Positions 7,233 to 16,225 of a DNA stretch of 33,474 bases are shown one piece after another; position 1 is the stretch's first letter, and each line of letters opens with the position of its first letter. This DNA comes from Pirellulaceae bacterium. GTDB taxonomy: Bacteria > Planctomycetota > Planctomycetia > Pirellulales > Pirellulaceae. Below the pieces are notes generated by a model, which was not told the origin of the DNA, made no database searches, and was given only the letters and a program-made list of their open reading frames with translations. The stretch is taken from the NCBI GenBank assembly GCA_030681235.1, contig JAUXWY010000507.1, positions 1 through 33,474 on the forward strand, read 5' to 3'. The translations under genes and the position numbers were made by a program.

Positions 7233-10036
7233 CCGATTTTTCCCGATTGATCGAACATGCGTTACCGTTGAAGCACTCCAACTTCACAACGACGTTTATC
7301 CACGTGAAATCCGTCTCGATTTCGTTTCTTCTGTTATTCGTCGTTTCCTGCGTTCTGGGGCAAGAGTCCGCAACCGATACGTCGGCGTTGGAAGCATCAA
7401 GTCAACTCTTGGTCGCAGGTTCTGTCGTTGACACGTCCGGTCGGCCGGTTTCGGGCGCCCGAGTCGTGATTCGACGGAAGGATCACAGATATCATTTTGA
7501 GGACTATTTGTATTATGGCGAAAAATACTCCGAGTTCGACCAGAACTTCGGCGAAGGCTTGACGGATCGAGCCGGCAAATTTCGCTTGGCACTCAAAGAA
7601 CCCCCGCCTGCTTTTCCATTAACGGTTGTTGCCCATCGAGTTGGTCACGCGCCCAGTTCAGCGTCTTATTCAGGCCAAAACGAAGTTCGGATTCAACTGG
7701 GTGCGGGCGCCACCATTCGAGGCTCGATTGTGGACGAGGACGAAAACCCTGTCACATCGGCTCGCGTCAGGTTGGCTTCATGGTTCAACTACAAAAATAA
7801 CCAGACCGCCTTGGCACGCCAGCATTCGGGCGTCGAGTTTGAAGGTCATTTGGTTGGCGAAACCATTCGAGTTGAGACTCGTAGTTCTGGAGATGGCACG
7901 TTCCGGCTCAACGATTTGCCTCACGATCGTTGGTTGGTCCTGGTGATCGAGGCCGACGGGTTTCTTCCCAAGTGCGTGGTGGCCGATACCGGAAACGATC
8001 CGGCACTCGAGTCGGCTGGTGATGCACTGCGTTTTTTTGATGACGGTACGATTCGATTAAAACGGGCGACTCGAGTTGAATTCGCAGTCGTTGCACAGGA
8101 GACGCAACAGCCGATTCGGATTCAGGAAGCTTTCACGGCTTATAAACTGTGGTTGCAGACCTCGGATCCGTTGACCGAACGCGCCAAGAAACTTGAGGTT
8201 CGTGGAAATCGGGCGATTTTGTCGGTCCTCCCACCACGTGAAAATCGTTTTTGGTTGATTCCGGACCCAAGCAGCGGATACATGGCCGCCATGCTGGATG
8301 TGGATGGAGCCGATACGACGGAAGGTCATCGACGAATCGATGTCGAAGTTCAGCGTGGGGCACGTGTTGTCGGACGAGTCGTGGACGAACAAACCAACAA
8401 ACCGATCGAAGGAGTCGCCATTCACTACGAGCCCGAATCGATGGCCGAGTTGCTGGAATCTGGAGCAAGCGTGCCGTCCGTGAGGTCGGACAAAAACGGT
8501 GAATTTGCGATGAACGTTCCCCCGATTGAAGGTTGGCTGCGGCAAATCGGACGAGTCGATGGATATCGCTCGGTGTATCTTGACTACAACCAAGACATTC
8601 GTCGGGTCGCTCCCGCACACAAAATTTCGCCAACGCTAGAGGCAGAGACTCGCGTTGAATTCCGGCTGAGACTTGCGAATCGGGTTACGGGGCAAGTCGT
8701 CGATTCTCAAGGCCGCCCAGTCGCCCACGCTCGATTTGCGGCTCGCGAAAGAGTGACTCAAAGTGGCTATGGGGATATCCTGGGAACTGCCGATTCACAC
8801 GGTCGGTTCGAACTACGGAACATTTTTGCCGAAATGCTCCTCGAGACTCCAGCGGGCGAGACTCCCGGCTCCAATCAACCTACAAGCGAGACGATCTACT
8901 TCTGGTCGCAAGATCGACAACTCACAGCGACGGTGAAGGTTCCGTATCCAACAGAATCTCAACCGGACTTGGATCTGAAGATCGTGCTTGTGCCCGCGTC
9001 TTCAATCAGAGGGCGCATGGTCGACTTGCATACCAGTGAGGGGGTTAGTGCCGTACAAGTCGGAGTGAAGTTCTTGGCTGGCCCAAGCTCGGGAGCCTTT
9101 GCGTCGTTTGCAACACAATCCGATTTAGACGGGTATTTTACAATCAAACCGATCTTCGCCGACTCGGAGTTCAAATTGGCGTTTCAAGGTGAATACATTG
9201 GGTACAAAGCGCCCGAGAATGCGACGATGACCGTCCCCGCTGGAACAGAATACTCGATTGGCGAGATTCCGCTGTTCGTCTATCGCGACCTGGAACAACT
9301 GTTGGAAGTCCCCGACATCTCGAAACAAACGACCATGGAGGCCGTTGGGACTTTGCAAACGGCTTTGGAGCGAGTGCGGGCGAGAATCTTGGAGGTGCAG
9401 GAATGGCAAAGTGGTCAAAGTTCGACGGACTCAATTTCAATCGCCGAGATGACAACCGCTGAAAGGTTCGGTGAAGCATTCTTGAGACTTAGCGAGCGCA
9501 CCAGTGATTCAGATATGGCCTTTAAGGTCTTGGTCGACTATTTGACGAACATTGATTCGGATTGGGCCCCTTCATTCTACGCGGGCCGAGCCAAAAAAGC
9601 GTTGTTGGATCGGTTTTTGGATCGCGGAGAAATTTTGGAAATCTTGCCACGTGTCTTATCGAACCACGATATCGCTTATTGGCGCCACGTCTACGATCAT
9701 GCAAATAGTGAGCCCGTTAAAGCCCTGGCATGCCGCTACTTGATCGACGACTCACTTAGCAACTTGCCGTTCATGGCCACTTGGGAAGGTTTCTCGGACA
9801 AACAATTCCTTAACAAGCTGGTCGAAGCAAAAAAGCTCTGGAGATATGCGTCTAGTGAAGTGGACAACGCATCATCGGCCCGCGAATCGCTCAAACATTC
9901 GACAGACAATCGCTTGCGTCAGACCCTACGACAGCTCCAAAATATGGGTGCTCCCAATCCCACCCGCATCGACAAACTCCGCCAAGCAATCGAGGAACAA
10001 CTTTCCAACGACTCCTCATCAGGGGGCGAGCAATGA
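7229..10036 (+). CDS. Large secreted protein with five carboxypeptidase-regulatory-like repeats
   Basis: 935 residues. At least five Ig-like beta modules of the carboxypeptidase regulatory type are visible, each opening with V-x-G-x-V-V-D-x-x-G-x-P-V: SVVDTSGRPVSGARV (about 64), SIVDEDENPVTSARV (about 165), RVVDEQTNKPIEGV (about 385), QVVDSQGRPVAHARF (about 490) and RMVDLHTSEGVSAV (about 595). The last 250 residues are a mostly helical, charged region without repeats. ATG 7229 overlaps the preceding stop (ATGA), but a cleaner signal peptide starts at GTG 7304 (MKSVSISFLLLFVVSC), whose VVSC could be a lipobox; neither start has a good ribosome site. Such modules usually serve as structural or carbohydrate-binding parts of surface proteins. 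No catalytic motif is seen. It converges on the next gene with a 69-base gap. Confidence 0.75.
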   Translation: MTDFSRLIEHALPLKHSNFTTTFIHVKSVSISFLLLFVVSCVLGQESATDTSALEASSQLLVAGSVVDTSGRPVSGARVVIRRKDHRYHFEDYLYYGEKYSEFDQNFGEGLTDRAGKFRLALKEPPPAFPLTVVAHRVGHAPSSASYSGQNEVRIQLGAGATIRGSIVDEDENPVTSARVRLASWFNYKNNQTALARQHSGVEFEGHLVGETIRVETRSSGDGTFRLNDLPHDRWLVLVIEADGFLPKCVVADTGNDPALESAGDALRFFDDGTIRLKRATRVEFAVVAQETQQPIRIQEAFTAYKLWLQTSDPLTERAKKLEVRGNRAILSVLPPRENRFWLIPDPSSGYMAAMLDVDGADTTEGHRRIDVEVQRGARVVGRVVDEQTNKPIEGVAIHYEPESMAELLESGASVPSVRSDKNGEFAMNVPPIEGWLRQIGRVDGYRSVYLDYNQDIRRVAPAHKISPTLEAETRVEFRLRLANRVTGQVVDSQGRPVAHARFAARERVTQSGYGDILGTADSHGRFELRNIFAEMLLETPAGETPGSNQPTSETIYFWSQDRQLTATVKVPYPTESQPDLDLKIVLVPASSIRGRMVDLHTSEGVSAVQVGVKFLAGPSSGAFASFATQSDLDGYFTIKPIFADSEFKLAFQGEYIGYKAPENATMTVPAGTEYSIGEIPLFVYRDLEQLLEVPDISKQTTMEAVGTLQTALERVRARILEVQEWQSGQSSTDSISIAEMTTAERFGEAFLRLSERTSDSDMAFKVLVDYLTNIDSDWAPSFYAGRAKKALLDRFLDRGEILEILPRVLSNHDIAYWRHVYDHANSEPVKALACRYLIDDSLSNLPFMATWEGFSDKQFLNKLVEAKKLWRYASSEVDNASSARESLKHSTDNRLRQTLRQLQNMGAPNPTRIDKLRQAIEEQLSNDSSSGGEQ

Positions 10037-10105
10037 TCAACAAACGGAGTTTGCTACTTTCATCTGACGTCGTTTAAGCAACTGAATCTACTTTCCGTCC
10101 ACCAT

Positions 10106-12340
10106 TTACCGTTCAACATCCAACTTTGAAAGGAAGTCTTTCAGTTGTGCTTCTAACGCAGGAACTTGGGTCGTCAGTTCGTATACGCGATCGGAAACTT
10201 GTTGCTTTTCTTCAAACGTTGTTTTCAGTTGCTCGATCAGGGGCGCGATCAGCGTTTCGTCAAATTTCAGCAATTCGATGTCGCGCCGAATGTCGTTTAG
10301 CTGCACATTGACCAGTTCCCTACGAGCGGTCGCTTTCGTAAGCTCGGTTTTTGCTTCATTGACTTTGGACTTGAGTGCAAGCCATTGGTTAAGAGTGTCA
10401 CGAGTGGACTCGTCGATCTGCAATTCGTTGTTTCCCAAATAGCCTTGCACTTGGATGGCTGTCATGTTTTCCAAGCTTCTGGGAGTGGTCGTCATGCCGG
10501 TGACAGAGAACTCAACCAACTCGGACTGATTGCCGGCAACATTGATCTCTAAAACCGCAGTACCGTTGTCTTCATTTAATGATTGGGGCGGTGGTAAAAT
10601 CGTCGGCGATTCAAGGTCGCTCCAAGCCGGTAACTTCAAAGTGACCTGAACAAGCCGTGGCAACGAATCTGAATTCGTCACCGTAAGACGGTTATTGAAC
10701 TTGCGTTGTGATCGAGTTTCGACAATCGCACCTTCCATCGAAACGCCGAGCAATTGTTCGGGTGCAAACGGTTGACGCAATTTTGCAGACAAAGAACGTT
10801 CTTCAGCGTATGCCAAAGTCTGAGACGCGCCGACATCCAATCGATTCAAAATCATATCTCCGAAGAACTCGCCATCGCGCTGGAGCGTGACAGGTCCACC
10901 GAGAATTGGAAGTTGACTTTGATTCGTGATTTCGATCACTTGTCGTGAATCCGACGAGTCTTGATCAGCGATCAAATCAATCGTCGAGAAAAAGCGACAA
11001 GGCAGTTCGGCCTTCATGATGGGAATCGCCGCGCTTTCGCCGCCGTTCAGTGTCACCGGCGCATGGACGCGATAACGAACTTCCGAGGTCCACCGTTCCG
11101 AATCGGCTGTGGCATTAGATTGAGCTTGACGCATGAAATCGCGCAAGTTCTCCCGAGTCGGTGTGGGCGTTCTCGAACTATCGCCCATGGATCCTCCCAT
11201 TCCCGTAGGTCCCATGCCCCAACCACCCATGCCACCACCCATGCCACCACTCATGCCGCCCCCACTCATGCCTCCCATGCCGCCGGAGTAGTAGCCATCA
11301 CCCATCATTCCCATTCCACCTTCTTGACCAGCGAGACTGCGTCGAAGCGTCGCCGCCAGCCATGGACTACTGATCGATAGCCCGCTGGGCAAATCAAAAA
11401 CTTCCAAACCATAACCGGGTCGTGTGACCATCAAAGGAGCAAACAAGCTGACGGAAAAAACATGGGGACGGCCGGTCCGCAATTCCAAATCGACATCTTC
11501 CCAATCTTGACCGGTTGAATTGTCGATGTGAGCCCAGCCTTGTAGCGTTCCGGTAGTTTCATCAACGTTCAAACGATAAGTCATCCGCCACAATGTGGAA
11601 TCTACCAAATAGCCGAAACCGATCCGCCGCTGACCCTGACCAGCGACGATCAACTGAAGTTCCCGCATCTCTTCGCTCGAACCACTTTCGGCCAACCCCA
11701 TTAGACTTAGCTTCATCTTCTTCTGAATCATCGGCGAAGCAAATCGAATTCCATCCAACGTGGCGAGATTGTACGATTTCAGCTGATCGTTGACCCAGAC
11801 GACCAAGGTCTCGACCGCCTCTCCATCGCTAACTCGGTTTTCGACACCCCAAATCACACCGCGAATCTCACCGCCCGCTTGTTCCATGACAATTTCTTGG
11901 CCGCGATGTAGTTGCAGCAATTGCGCCAACGTCACCGGCGATTGGAATTCGCGAGCTGCCAATTCGGCCAACGAAGGTGCCGAACGATATTGGATGGATT
12001 TCAACGCACCACCGGCCTCGTCACGGAAGACAAAACTCTTCAGCAAGTCATCCACTTTTTCGTTTGGCACGCGAAACTTCAGACGAGCGTTGCCATCAAC
12101 CGAGCCGAAATGCAGGACCTCGCTCACCCCGATGTTGTACATGACCAGACGTCGCACCGGCACCATTTCTGACTCGGTCCAAGCCTCGAGGGGCTCGACA
12201 TTCGATTGCAACGGGACCGCTTCAACGGTTCGTGCCACGGACTCTTGTTGACCCCACGCATCCAGTCGCGAAAATCCGCTTCCCGAAATGGCCAATAAAA
12301 GAACAAAAAATAATCGTACGCCAAGAATTTGCCAAAGCAT
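10106..12340 (-). CDS. Secreted DUF4139-like protein with Gly/Met-rich insert and coiled-coil end
   Basis: 744 residues from ATG 12340, chosen because AAAGGAA sits 6 bases upstream and the product then opens with a signal peptide (MLWQILGVRLFFVLLLAI). The middle looks like DUF4139: a beta-rich stretch (LVMYNIGVSEVLHFG, then GFGYLVDSTLWRMTYRLNV and WAHIDNSTGQDWEDVDLEL), a pattern I know from mucoidy-inhibitor-A-like proteins. Between its halves, about residues 340-385, lies a low-complexity Gly/Met insert (GGM, GMGG units). The last 110 residues are heptad-like and probably coiled coil. Function is unknown; a cell-envelope role is an inference. The gene is divergent from the WxENGG repeat protein and shares a 284-bp control region with a palindrome. 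Confidence 0.75.
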   Translation of the reverse strand: MLWQILGVRLFFVLLLAISGSGFSRLDAWGQQESVARTVEAVPLQSNVEPLEAWTESEMVPVRRLVMYNIGVSEVLHFGSVDGNARLKFRVPNEKVDDLLKSFVFRDEAGGALKSIQYRSAPSLAELAAREFQSPVTLAQLLQLHRGQEIVMEQAGGEIRGVIWGVENRVSDGEAVETLVVWVNDQLKSYNLATLDGIRFASPMIQKKMKLSLMGLAESGSSEEMRELQLIVAGQGQRRIGFGYLVDSTLWRMTYRLNVDETTGTLQGWAHIDNSTGQDWEDVDLELRTGRPHVFSVSLFAPLMVTRPGYGLEVFDLPSGLSISSPWLAATLRRSLAGQEGGMGMMGDGYYSGGMGGMSGGGMSGGMGGGMGGWGMGPTGMGGSMGDSSRTPTPTRENLRDFMRQAQSNATADSERWTSEVRYRVHAPVTLNGGESAAIPIMKAELPCRFFSTIDLIADQDSSDSRQVIEITNQSQLPILGGPVTLQRDGEFFGDMILNRLDVGASQTLAYAEERSLSAKLRQPFAPEQLLGVSMEGAIVETRSQRKFNNRLTVTNSDSLPRLVQVTLKLPAWSDLESPTILPPPQSLNEDNGTAVLEINVAGNQSELVEFSVTGMTTTPRSLENMTAIQVQGYLGNNELQIDESTRDTLNQWLALKSKVNEAKTELTKATARRELVNVQLNDIRRDIELLKFDETLIAPLIEQLKTTFEEKQQVSDRVYELTTQVPALEAQLKDFLSKLDVER
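11220..11285 (-). repeat. Imperfect triplet-based tandem repeat coding for the Gly/Met-rich insert
   Basis: On the plus strand this reads as irregular units of CATGCC(A/G)CC, which on the coding minus strand give GGM/GGMG residues. Unit number and order are irregular, as expected of a slippage-prone coding minisatellite; it stays in frame. Confidence 0.6.
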
Positions 12341-12442
12341 GGATGGTTCCTTTAAGAACGGAAAAGGGCCGAACGCGATCGGTCCAACCACAAACTGTGG
12401 TGGGTTGAAAAAACGCCAGTAGATGCATGTACGGCACTAGAA

Positions 12443-12462
12443 GAAAACCACCCCTGGTTTTC
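12443..12462. promoter_or_regulatory. Perfect 8-bp palindrome in the divergent control region
   Basis: GAAAACCA, a CCCC spacer and TGGTTTTC form a perfect inverted repeat. It covers the predicted transcription start of the minus-strand promoter (its -10 is at 12467-12472), a usual place for a repressor operator. It could instead form an RNA hairpin at the 5' end of the leader of the DUF4139-like gene. Confidence 0.4.
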
Positions 12463-12466
12463 AGAT

Positions 12467-12495
12467 ACATTAGTCCGCTCCATCAAGCCTGTCAA
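12467..12495 (-). promoter_or_regulatory. Predicted sigma70-type promoter for the DUF4139-like gene
   Basis: On the minus strand a perfect TTGACA (12490-12495) is followed after 17 bases by TAATGT (12467-12472, three of six consensus bases). The predicted start falls within the palindrome at 12443-12462 and leaves a leader of about 120 bases before ATG 12340. Confidence 0.45.
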
Positions 12496-12524
12496 TCAAG
12501 TCGAGTCCAAAAAAACAAATTGTA

Positions 12525-12553
12525 TTGGACGAGAAGACAACTCGAGCTAGAAT
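12525..12553 (+). promoter_or_regulatory. Predicted promoter for the WxENGG repeat gene
   Basis: TTGGAC (12525-12530), 17-base spacer, TAGAAT (12548-12553, five of six -10 bases). It lies 72-105 bases before the candidate starts of the plus-strand gene, 30 bases downstream of the opposing -35. Confidence 0.45.
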
Positions 12554-12624
12554 AGCCAGACCAGGGTTAGGCACCATTTGGCTATCTTCGGACTATCGGG
12601 TTTGCCCAGCAAGCAAATGTCCGG

Positions 12625-14766
12625 TTGTTGGGAGTATGGCCGAGGACAGATCTCTTCTTGACGACGAACATTTTTTTTCACTGCGGCGGACGCGTCCTTG
12701 GTTGTCTGATCACGGGGACACTGCTGGCTGCAATACTCCTCGATTCAGACGCGAACACCTGGGCTCAAAGTCGTCCCATTGCTTTACCAACGCAGTCCCG
12801 AGACTCGAATCATCCATTCCCACCACCGCAAACGGGTACGTTTCGTAGTGTCGGCATCGCGCCAAAGATTCGCTATTCAGTGCCCGAAGCGACCATGAAT
12901 GTTTGGCGTCGTTTGGCGCGCGTTTTACCGCCCGAGTATTCTGAATTCAACGACGTGGCCAAATCGCTAGAGAGTATTTCCCGATACACGCAGCTTCCCG
13001 TCGAATTTCATGTCTCGCGTGAGACACTGGATAATATCGACTCGTTCTATTGTTGTGACGGTGGATCCGACACTTGGTTTATCAGACTGCGTGAAGAACT
13101 CGCGAAAAAAGATCTTGAATTACACGTAACGCCACTTGGTTTGCTCGTGCGACCCGCCCCAGAGTACCTGGAATCGGAAACGGACGATACAGATTCACCA
13201 TCCAAAGTCAAAGTGATCTATGAAATCACGGAACTGTCCGTCCGTTCCGAAGACTTGTCGCCTATGATCTACAATGTAGTAAACCCCTCAAATTGGGACG
13301 AGAACGGGGGCGAGGGAGAATGTAAAATTGTAACCACCCGAGATGGTCGTTACCTGGTTGTCTTCCAATCGGAAGACATCCAAGCGAACGTGTTGACGTT
13401 TCTTGAAGCATTGGCAGCGATAAGTGTGGATCCATTGAGCCTCCACCATCGAGGAAGCAACGGTTCCGGCATCCGAGGTGGATTGATCCGCTGCGCGATG
13501 CAACCCACAACGCAAGCGATGGTGTCATTGCTGGAATCAAAAACACCAAGTCCACTCCGCCGGCAATTGCTCTTGCCAGAACTCGTTGAATTCTTGAAGT
13601 CTCGCGGCCTGGCAGTTCATCACGATTTATTAAATGCCGCTGATTTTCAATTAGCCAAGACGAAGCGAGTCGATCTGCGTCAAGATCTAGGTAATTTCTA
13701 CAACGATCTGAGTCATGCACTATCTAGAACTGGTTTGGTGATGTGTGTTAGCAAAGATCGAATTGAATTTTTGAATCCAAACAATGGGTATGAGCGAGAC
13801 TTCGAATGGATGCTTTACGATTCGACCACGTTGCAGATCTCGCACGAATCCTTGAGTCAATTGCTGATGATATCGGTATCCCCTTACGACTGGGAGGACA
13901 ATGGTGGGGATGGGACTCTGGTCGTGGCCAAAGTGGGCAACCGGCAAGTGGTCGCCGTTAGGCAATCGCCACAGATTCAGTGGCAGGTTCGGCGTTTTCT
14001 CGAGCGATTGGGGGATTTCGTCGTTGCGTCACGTCCGGTGGATGGTTGGGTTTCCGGTTCGACGCCGATCGCGCTCCCTACCGTTCGAATGCCTCATTTG
14101 GGAATTTCGCAAGTGGTTTCCCTACCGCAACCAACGGAAGGAGTTGCAAAGCAACCCGATACGCTCACCGCAGAATCATGGCCAGTCCACGAATTGCAAG
14201 TTGATTTCTGGCCCGAATCCAAAGATCCTGAACAATTTGAGCAATACCCAATTTTTTACGACATCACGTCCCTAGATGCCGACCATGAAGTGGTTTACGA
14301 AATGCTGTACCAGTTGGTCGATCCCGATCACTGGGAAGAAAACGGAGGGCGCTCGACTAGTGTCATTGAACAGTTTGGATCGAAAAGAATCTTGGTCATT
14401 CGCACGACTGCCCCGCACCACGACGCCATTGCCCGCTTCTTTGAGCGATTGTCACAAGCACTCGGCATACCACCGCTTCGTTCGAACTGGAACTTCGAAT
14501 GGGTGCCCGCACAGGTTCGGGCGTCGGAACAGAACGCTGGACCACACGCCAAGGAAGTCGAGTTTTACGAACTGCGGGGCTCGAACGTGGATCACGAATT
14601 TTTTCGCCAGACTGTGATGGAGAACATCGCACCCGACACGTGGAGCGAAAACGGTGGCGACTATGAACTAGTGCTCGCCCGAATCAATCAACGCCAATTC
14701 CTGGCCGTGCATCAGCAACGGGGCGTCCAACAGGTGATCAAACGCCTCTTGCGTGATCGGCACTGA
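12625..14766 (+). CDS. Secreted protein with STN-like domains and four W-x-[DE]-N-G-G modules
   Basis: Up to 713 residues, function unknown. The start is unsure: TTG 12625 gives a long n-region, while TTG 12658 with GAGGA upstream also precedes the hydrophobic signal (VLGCLITGTLLAAILL, ending near TWAQS). Four repeats share a pattern ending in I-x-P-x-x-W-x-[DE]-N-G-G then a beta pair and an FLE-x-L-like helix: W224 (NWDENGG), W423 (DWEDNGG), W570 (HWEENGG) and W673 (TWSENGG). The first two are each preceded by an STN-like unit (SLESISRYTQLPVEF to LGLLVRPAPEYLE; LVEFLKSRGLAVHHD to DRIEFLNP). W..NGG modules and STN domains are what I know from N-terminal parts of planctomycete secretin-like proteins, but no secretin barrel is present. 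Its end is 3 bases from the convergent DUF1501 gene. Confidence 0.7.
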   Translation: MLGVWPRTDLFLTTNIFFHCGGRVLGCLITGTLLAAILLDSDANTWAQSRPIALPTQSRDSNHPFPPPQTGTFRSVGIAPKIRYSVPEATMNVWRRLARVLPPEYSEFNDVAKSLESISRYTQLPVEFHVSRETLDNIDSFYCCDGGSDTWFIRLREELAKKDLELHVTPLGLLVRPAPEYLESETDDTDSPSKVKVIYEITELSVRSEDLSPMIYNVVNPSNWDENGGEGECKIVTTRDGRYLVVFQSEDIQANVLTFLEALAAISVDPLSLHHRGSNGSGIRGGLIRCAMQPTTQAMVSLLESKTPSPLRRQLLLPELVEFLKSRGLAVHHDLLNAADFQLAKTKRVDLRQDLGNFYNDLSHALSRTGLVMCVSKDRIEFLNPNNGYERDFEWMLYDSTTLQISHESLSQLLMISVSPYDWEDNGGDGTLVVAKVGNRQVVAVRQSPQIQWQVRRFLERLGDFVVASRPVDGWVSGSTPIALPTVRMPHLGISQVVSLPQPTEGVAKQPDTLTAESWPVHELQVDFWPESKDPEQFEQYPIFYDITSLDADHEVVYEMLYQLVDPDHWEENGGRSTSVIEQFGSKRILVIRTTAPHHDAIARFFERLSQALGIPPLRSNWNFEWVPAQVRASEQNAGPHAKEVEFYELRGSNVDHEFFRQTVMENIAPDTWSENGGDYELVLARINQRQFLAVHQQRGVQQVIKRLLRDRH

Positions 14767-14769
14767 GTT

Positions 14770-16215
14770 CTACAGCAACACTTGTCGGATGACATGGCCA
14801 TGGTCGATTTCTAGGCGTTTGCGTCCGGGGATTTCTAAGCGTCGCGAATCCAAGCCTAGTTGATGCAAGATCGTCGCGTGGATGTCCGTAACGTAATGAC
14901 GATCCTCCACCGCATGAAAACCAATCTCGTCCGTGGCACCGTGGACCAAACCGCCACGAATGCCACCGCCCGCCATCCAGACACTGAAACCAAAAATGTG
15001 ATGATCACGCCCGTCCGATCCTTGCGAACCCGGCGTGCGTCCAAATTCAGTCGCAAACACTACCAATGTATTTTCCAGCATTCCGGTGCGCTTCAAGTCC
15101 GTCAACAATGCTCCGATTGGTTGATCGACGGCCAATGCATTGCTGGTATGATTGCTCTTCAAGGCCCCGTGCGCGTCCCAAGTGCCGGCTCCGCCCGCTC
15201 CATGTTGCACTTGAATGAACCGCACGCCTCGTTCCGCCAATCGCCGCGCCGCTAACATCTGGTGGCCAAAGTCCTGACAATGCGGCAAGTCCAAACCATA
15301 CAGCAGCCGTGTCTCTGCCGTCTCCTGCGAGAAATCAAAAACCTCCGGGATGGACTGTTGCATGCGAAACGCCAACTCGTACGAGCCGATTCTGGCGGCC
15401 AAGGCACGGTCGTCTGGAGTTCGTTCGGCCTGCTGTTGATGGAGATCCCGCAATAACTGGACCCCAATGCTCCGCGCTTCCACAGTCGTCGAATCCGGAC
15501 GATTGGCAAAATCCAATGGTTGCTTCGGGTCCACACGCAAGGGCACGGCATCATGGGCCGGCCCTAGATAGTGCCCATCACGACGATTCCAGTATTCTCG
15601 GTTGCCAATCGAAATATACTGAGGCAAGTTATCGTTCAACGACGCCAAACCGTAATTGACCCACGCACCCAAATTCGGGTAACTCCCATCGTTCATGTGC
15701 CGACCCGAGTGAAACTGGGTCTGAGCACCATGGTTGCTGTCGGTGGTCCACATCGAGCGAATCACCGCGATATCGTCGATATTCTTCGCGATCTCTGGAA
15801 ACCAATCGCTGACTTCGATACCGCTTTGGCCATGTTTCTGAAATCCGATTTGCAACGGGTACAGCTCGTTCCGCTGGTTGCCATTGGCATCGGGGACGAA
15901 CAGTCGCTCTAAAGCTAATTTTTTGGGATCTTGAACATCCGCGAAAGGCGTGTCTTTGATCGTTTTGCCCGCGTACTTGTTCAACATCGGCTTCGGATCA
16001 AAGCTTTCCATGTGACTGACGCCGCCATTCATGAACAACCAAATGACGCGTTTGGCTTTGGCCGGAAAGTGAGGCTGGCCAGTCGGTGGCTGCCAACCGT
16101 CCGATCCTAACTCACCGCGCGCGAAGCCATCTTGATGCAACATCGCGGCCGCTGCTACCGCAGCAAATCCAGACAGCGCTTGCCGACGATTCGGATATTG
16201 AGAAAAATTCATCAT
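14770..16215 (-). CDS. DUF1501 protein with Tat signal
   Basis: 481 residues of the DUF1501 family, abundant in planctomycetes and related to the sulfatase/alkaline phosphatase fold. Start ATG 16215 (with an immediately following ATG 16212) has TTAGGAG 7 bases upstream. The N-terminus [18 protein letters not shown] is a twin-arginine type signal, so export is probably folded through Tat. Family landmarks: [20 protein letters not shown] near the mature start, [40 protein letters not shown] and the C-terminal [13 protein letters not shown]. The conserved D, H and N residues could bind metal. It follows the PSD1 gene by 10 bases on the same strand, the typical order; the two products are thought to act together, perhaps in polysaccharide sulfate metabolism, but no reaction is established. 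Confidence 0.9.
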   Translation of the reverse strand: MMNFSQYPNRRQALSGFAAVAAAAMLHQDGFARGELGSDGWQPPTGQPHFPAKAKRVIWLFMNGGVSHMESFDPKPMLNKYAGKTIKDTPFADVQDPKKLALERLFVPDANGNQRNELYPLQIGFQKHGQSGIEVSDWFPEIAKNIDDIAVIRSMWTTDSNHGAQTQFHSGRHMNDGSYPNLGAWVNYGLASLNDNLPQYISIGNREYWNRRDGHYLGPAHDAVPLRVDPKQPLDFANRPDSTTVEARSIGVQLLRDLHQQQAERTPDDRALAARIGSYELAFRMQQSIPEVFDFSQETAETRLLYGLDLPHCQDFGHQMLAARRLAERGVRFIQVQHGAGGAGTWDAHGALKSNHTSNALAVDQPIGALLTDLKRTGMLENTLVVFATEFGRTPGSQGSDGRDHHIFGFSVWMAGGGIRGGLVHGATDEIGFHAVEDRHYVTDIHATILHQLGLDSRRLEIPGRKRLEIDHGHVIRQVLL

Positions 16216-16225
16216 GACCGGGCTC

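Noticed and set aside
8057-8633. Overlapping minus-strand frames of 166-187 residues within the repeat protein
   Set aside because: Antisense to clear carboxypeptidase-regulatory-like repeats; products rich in Arg, Pro and Ser without signals.
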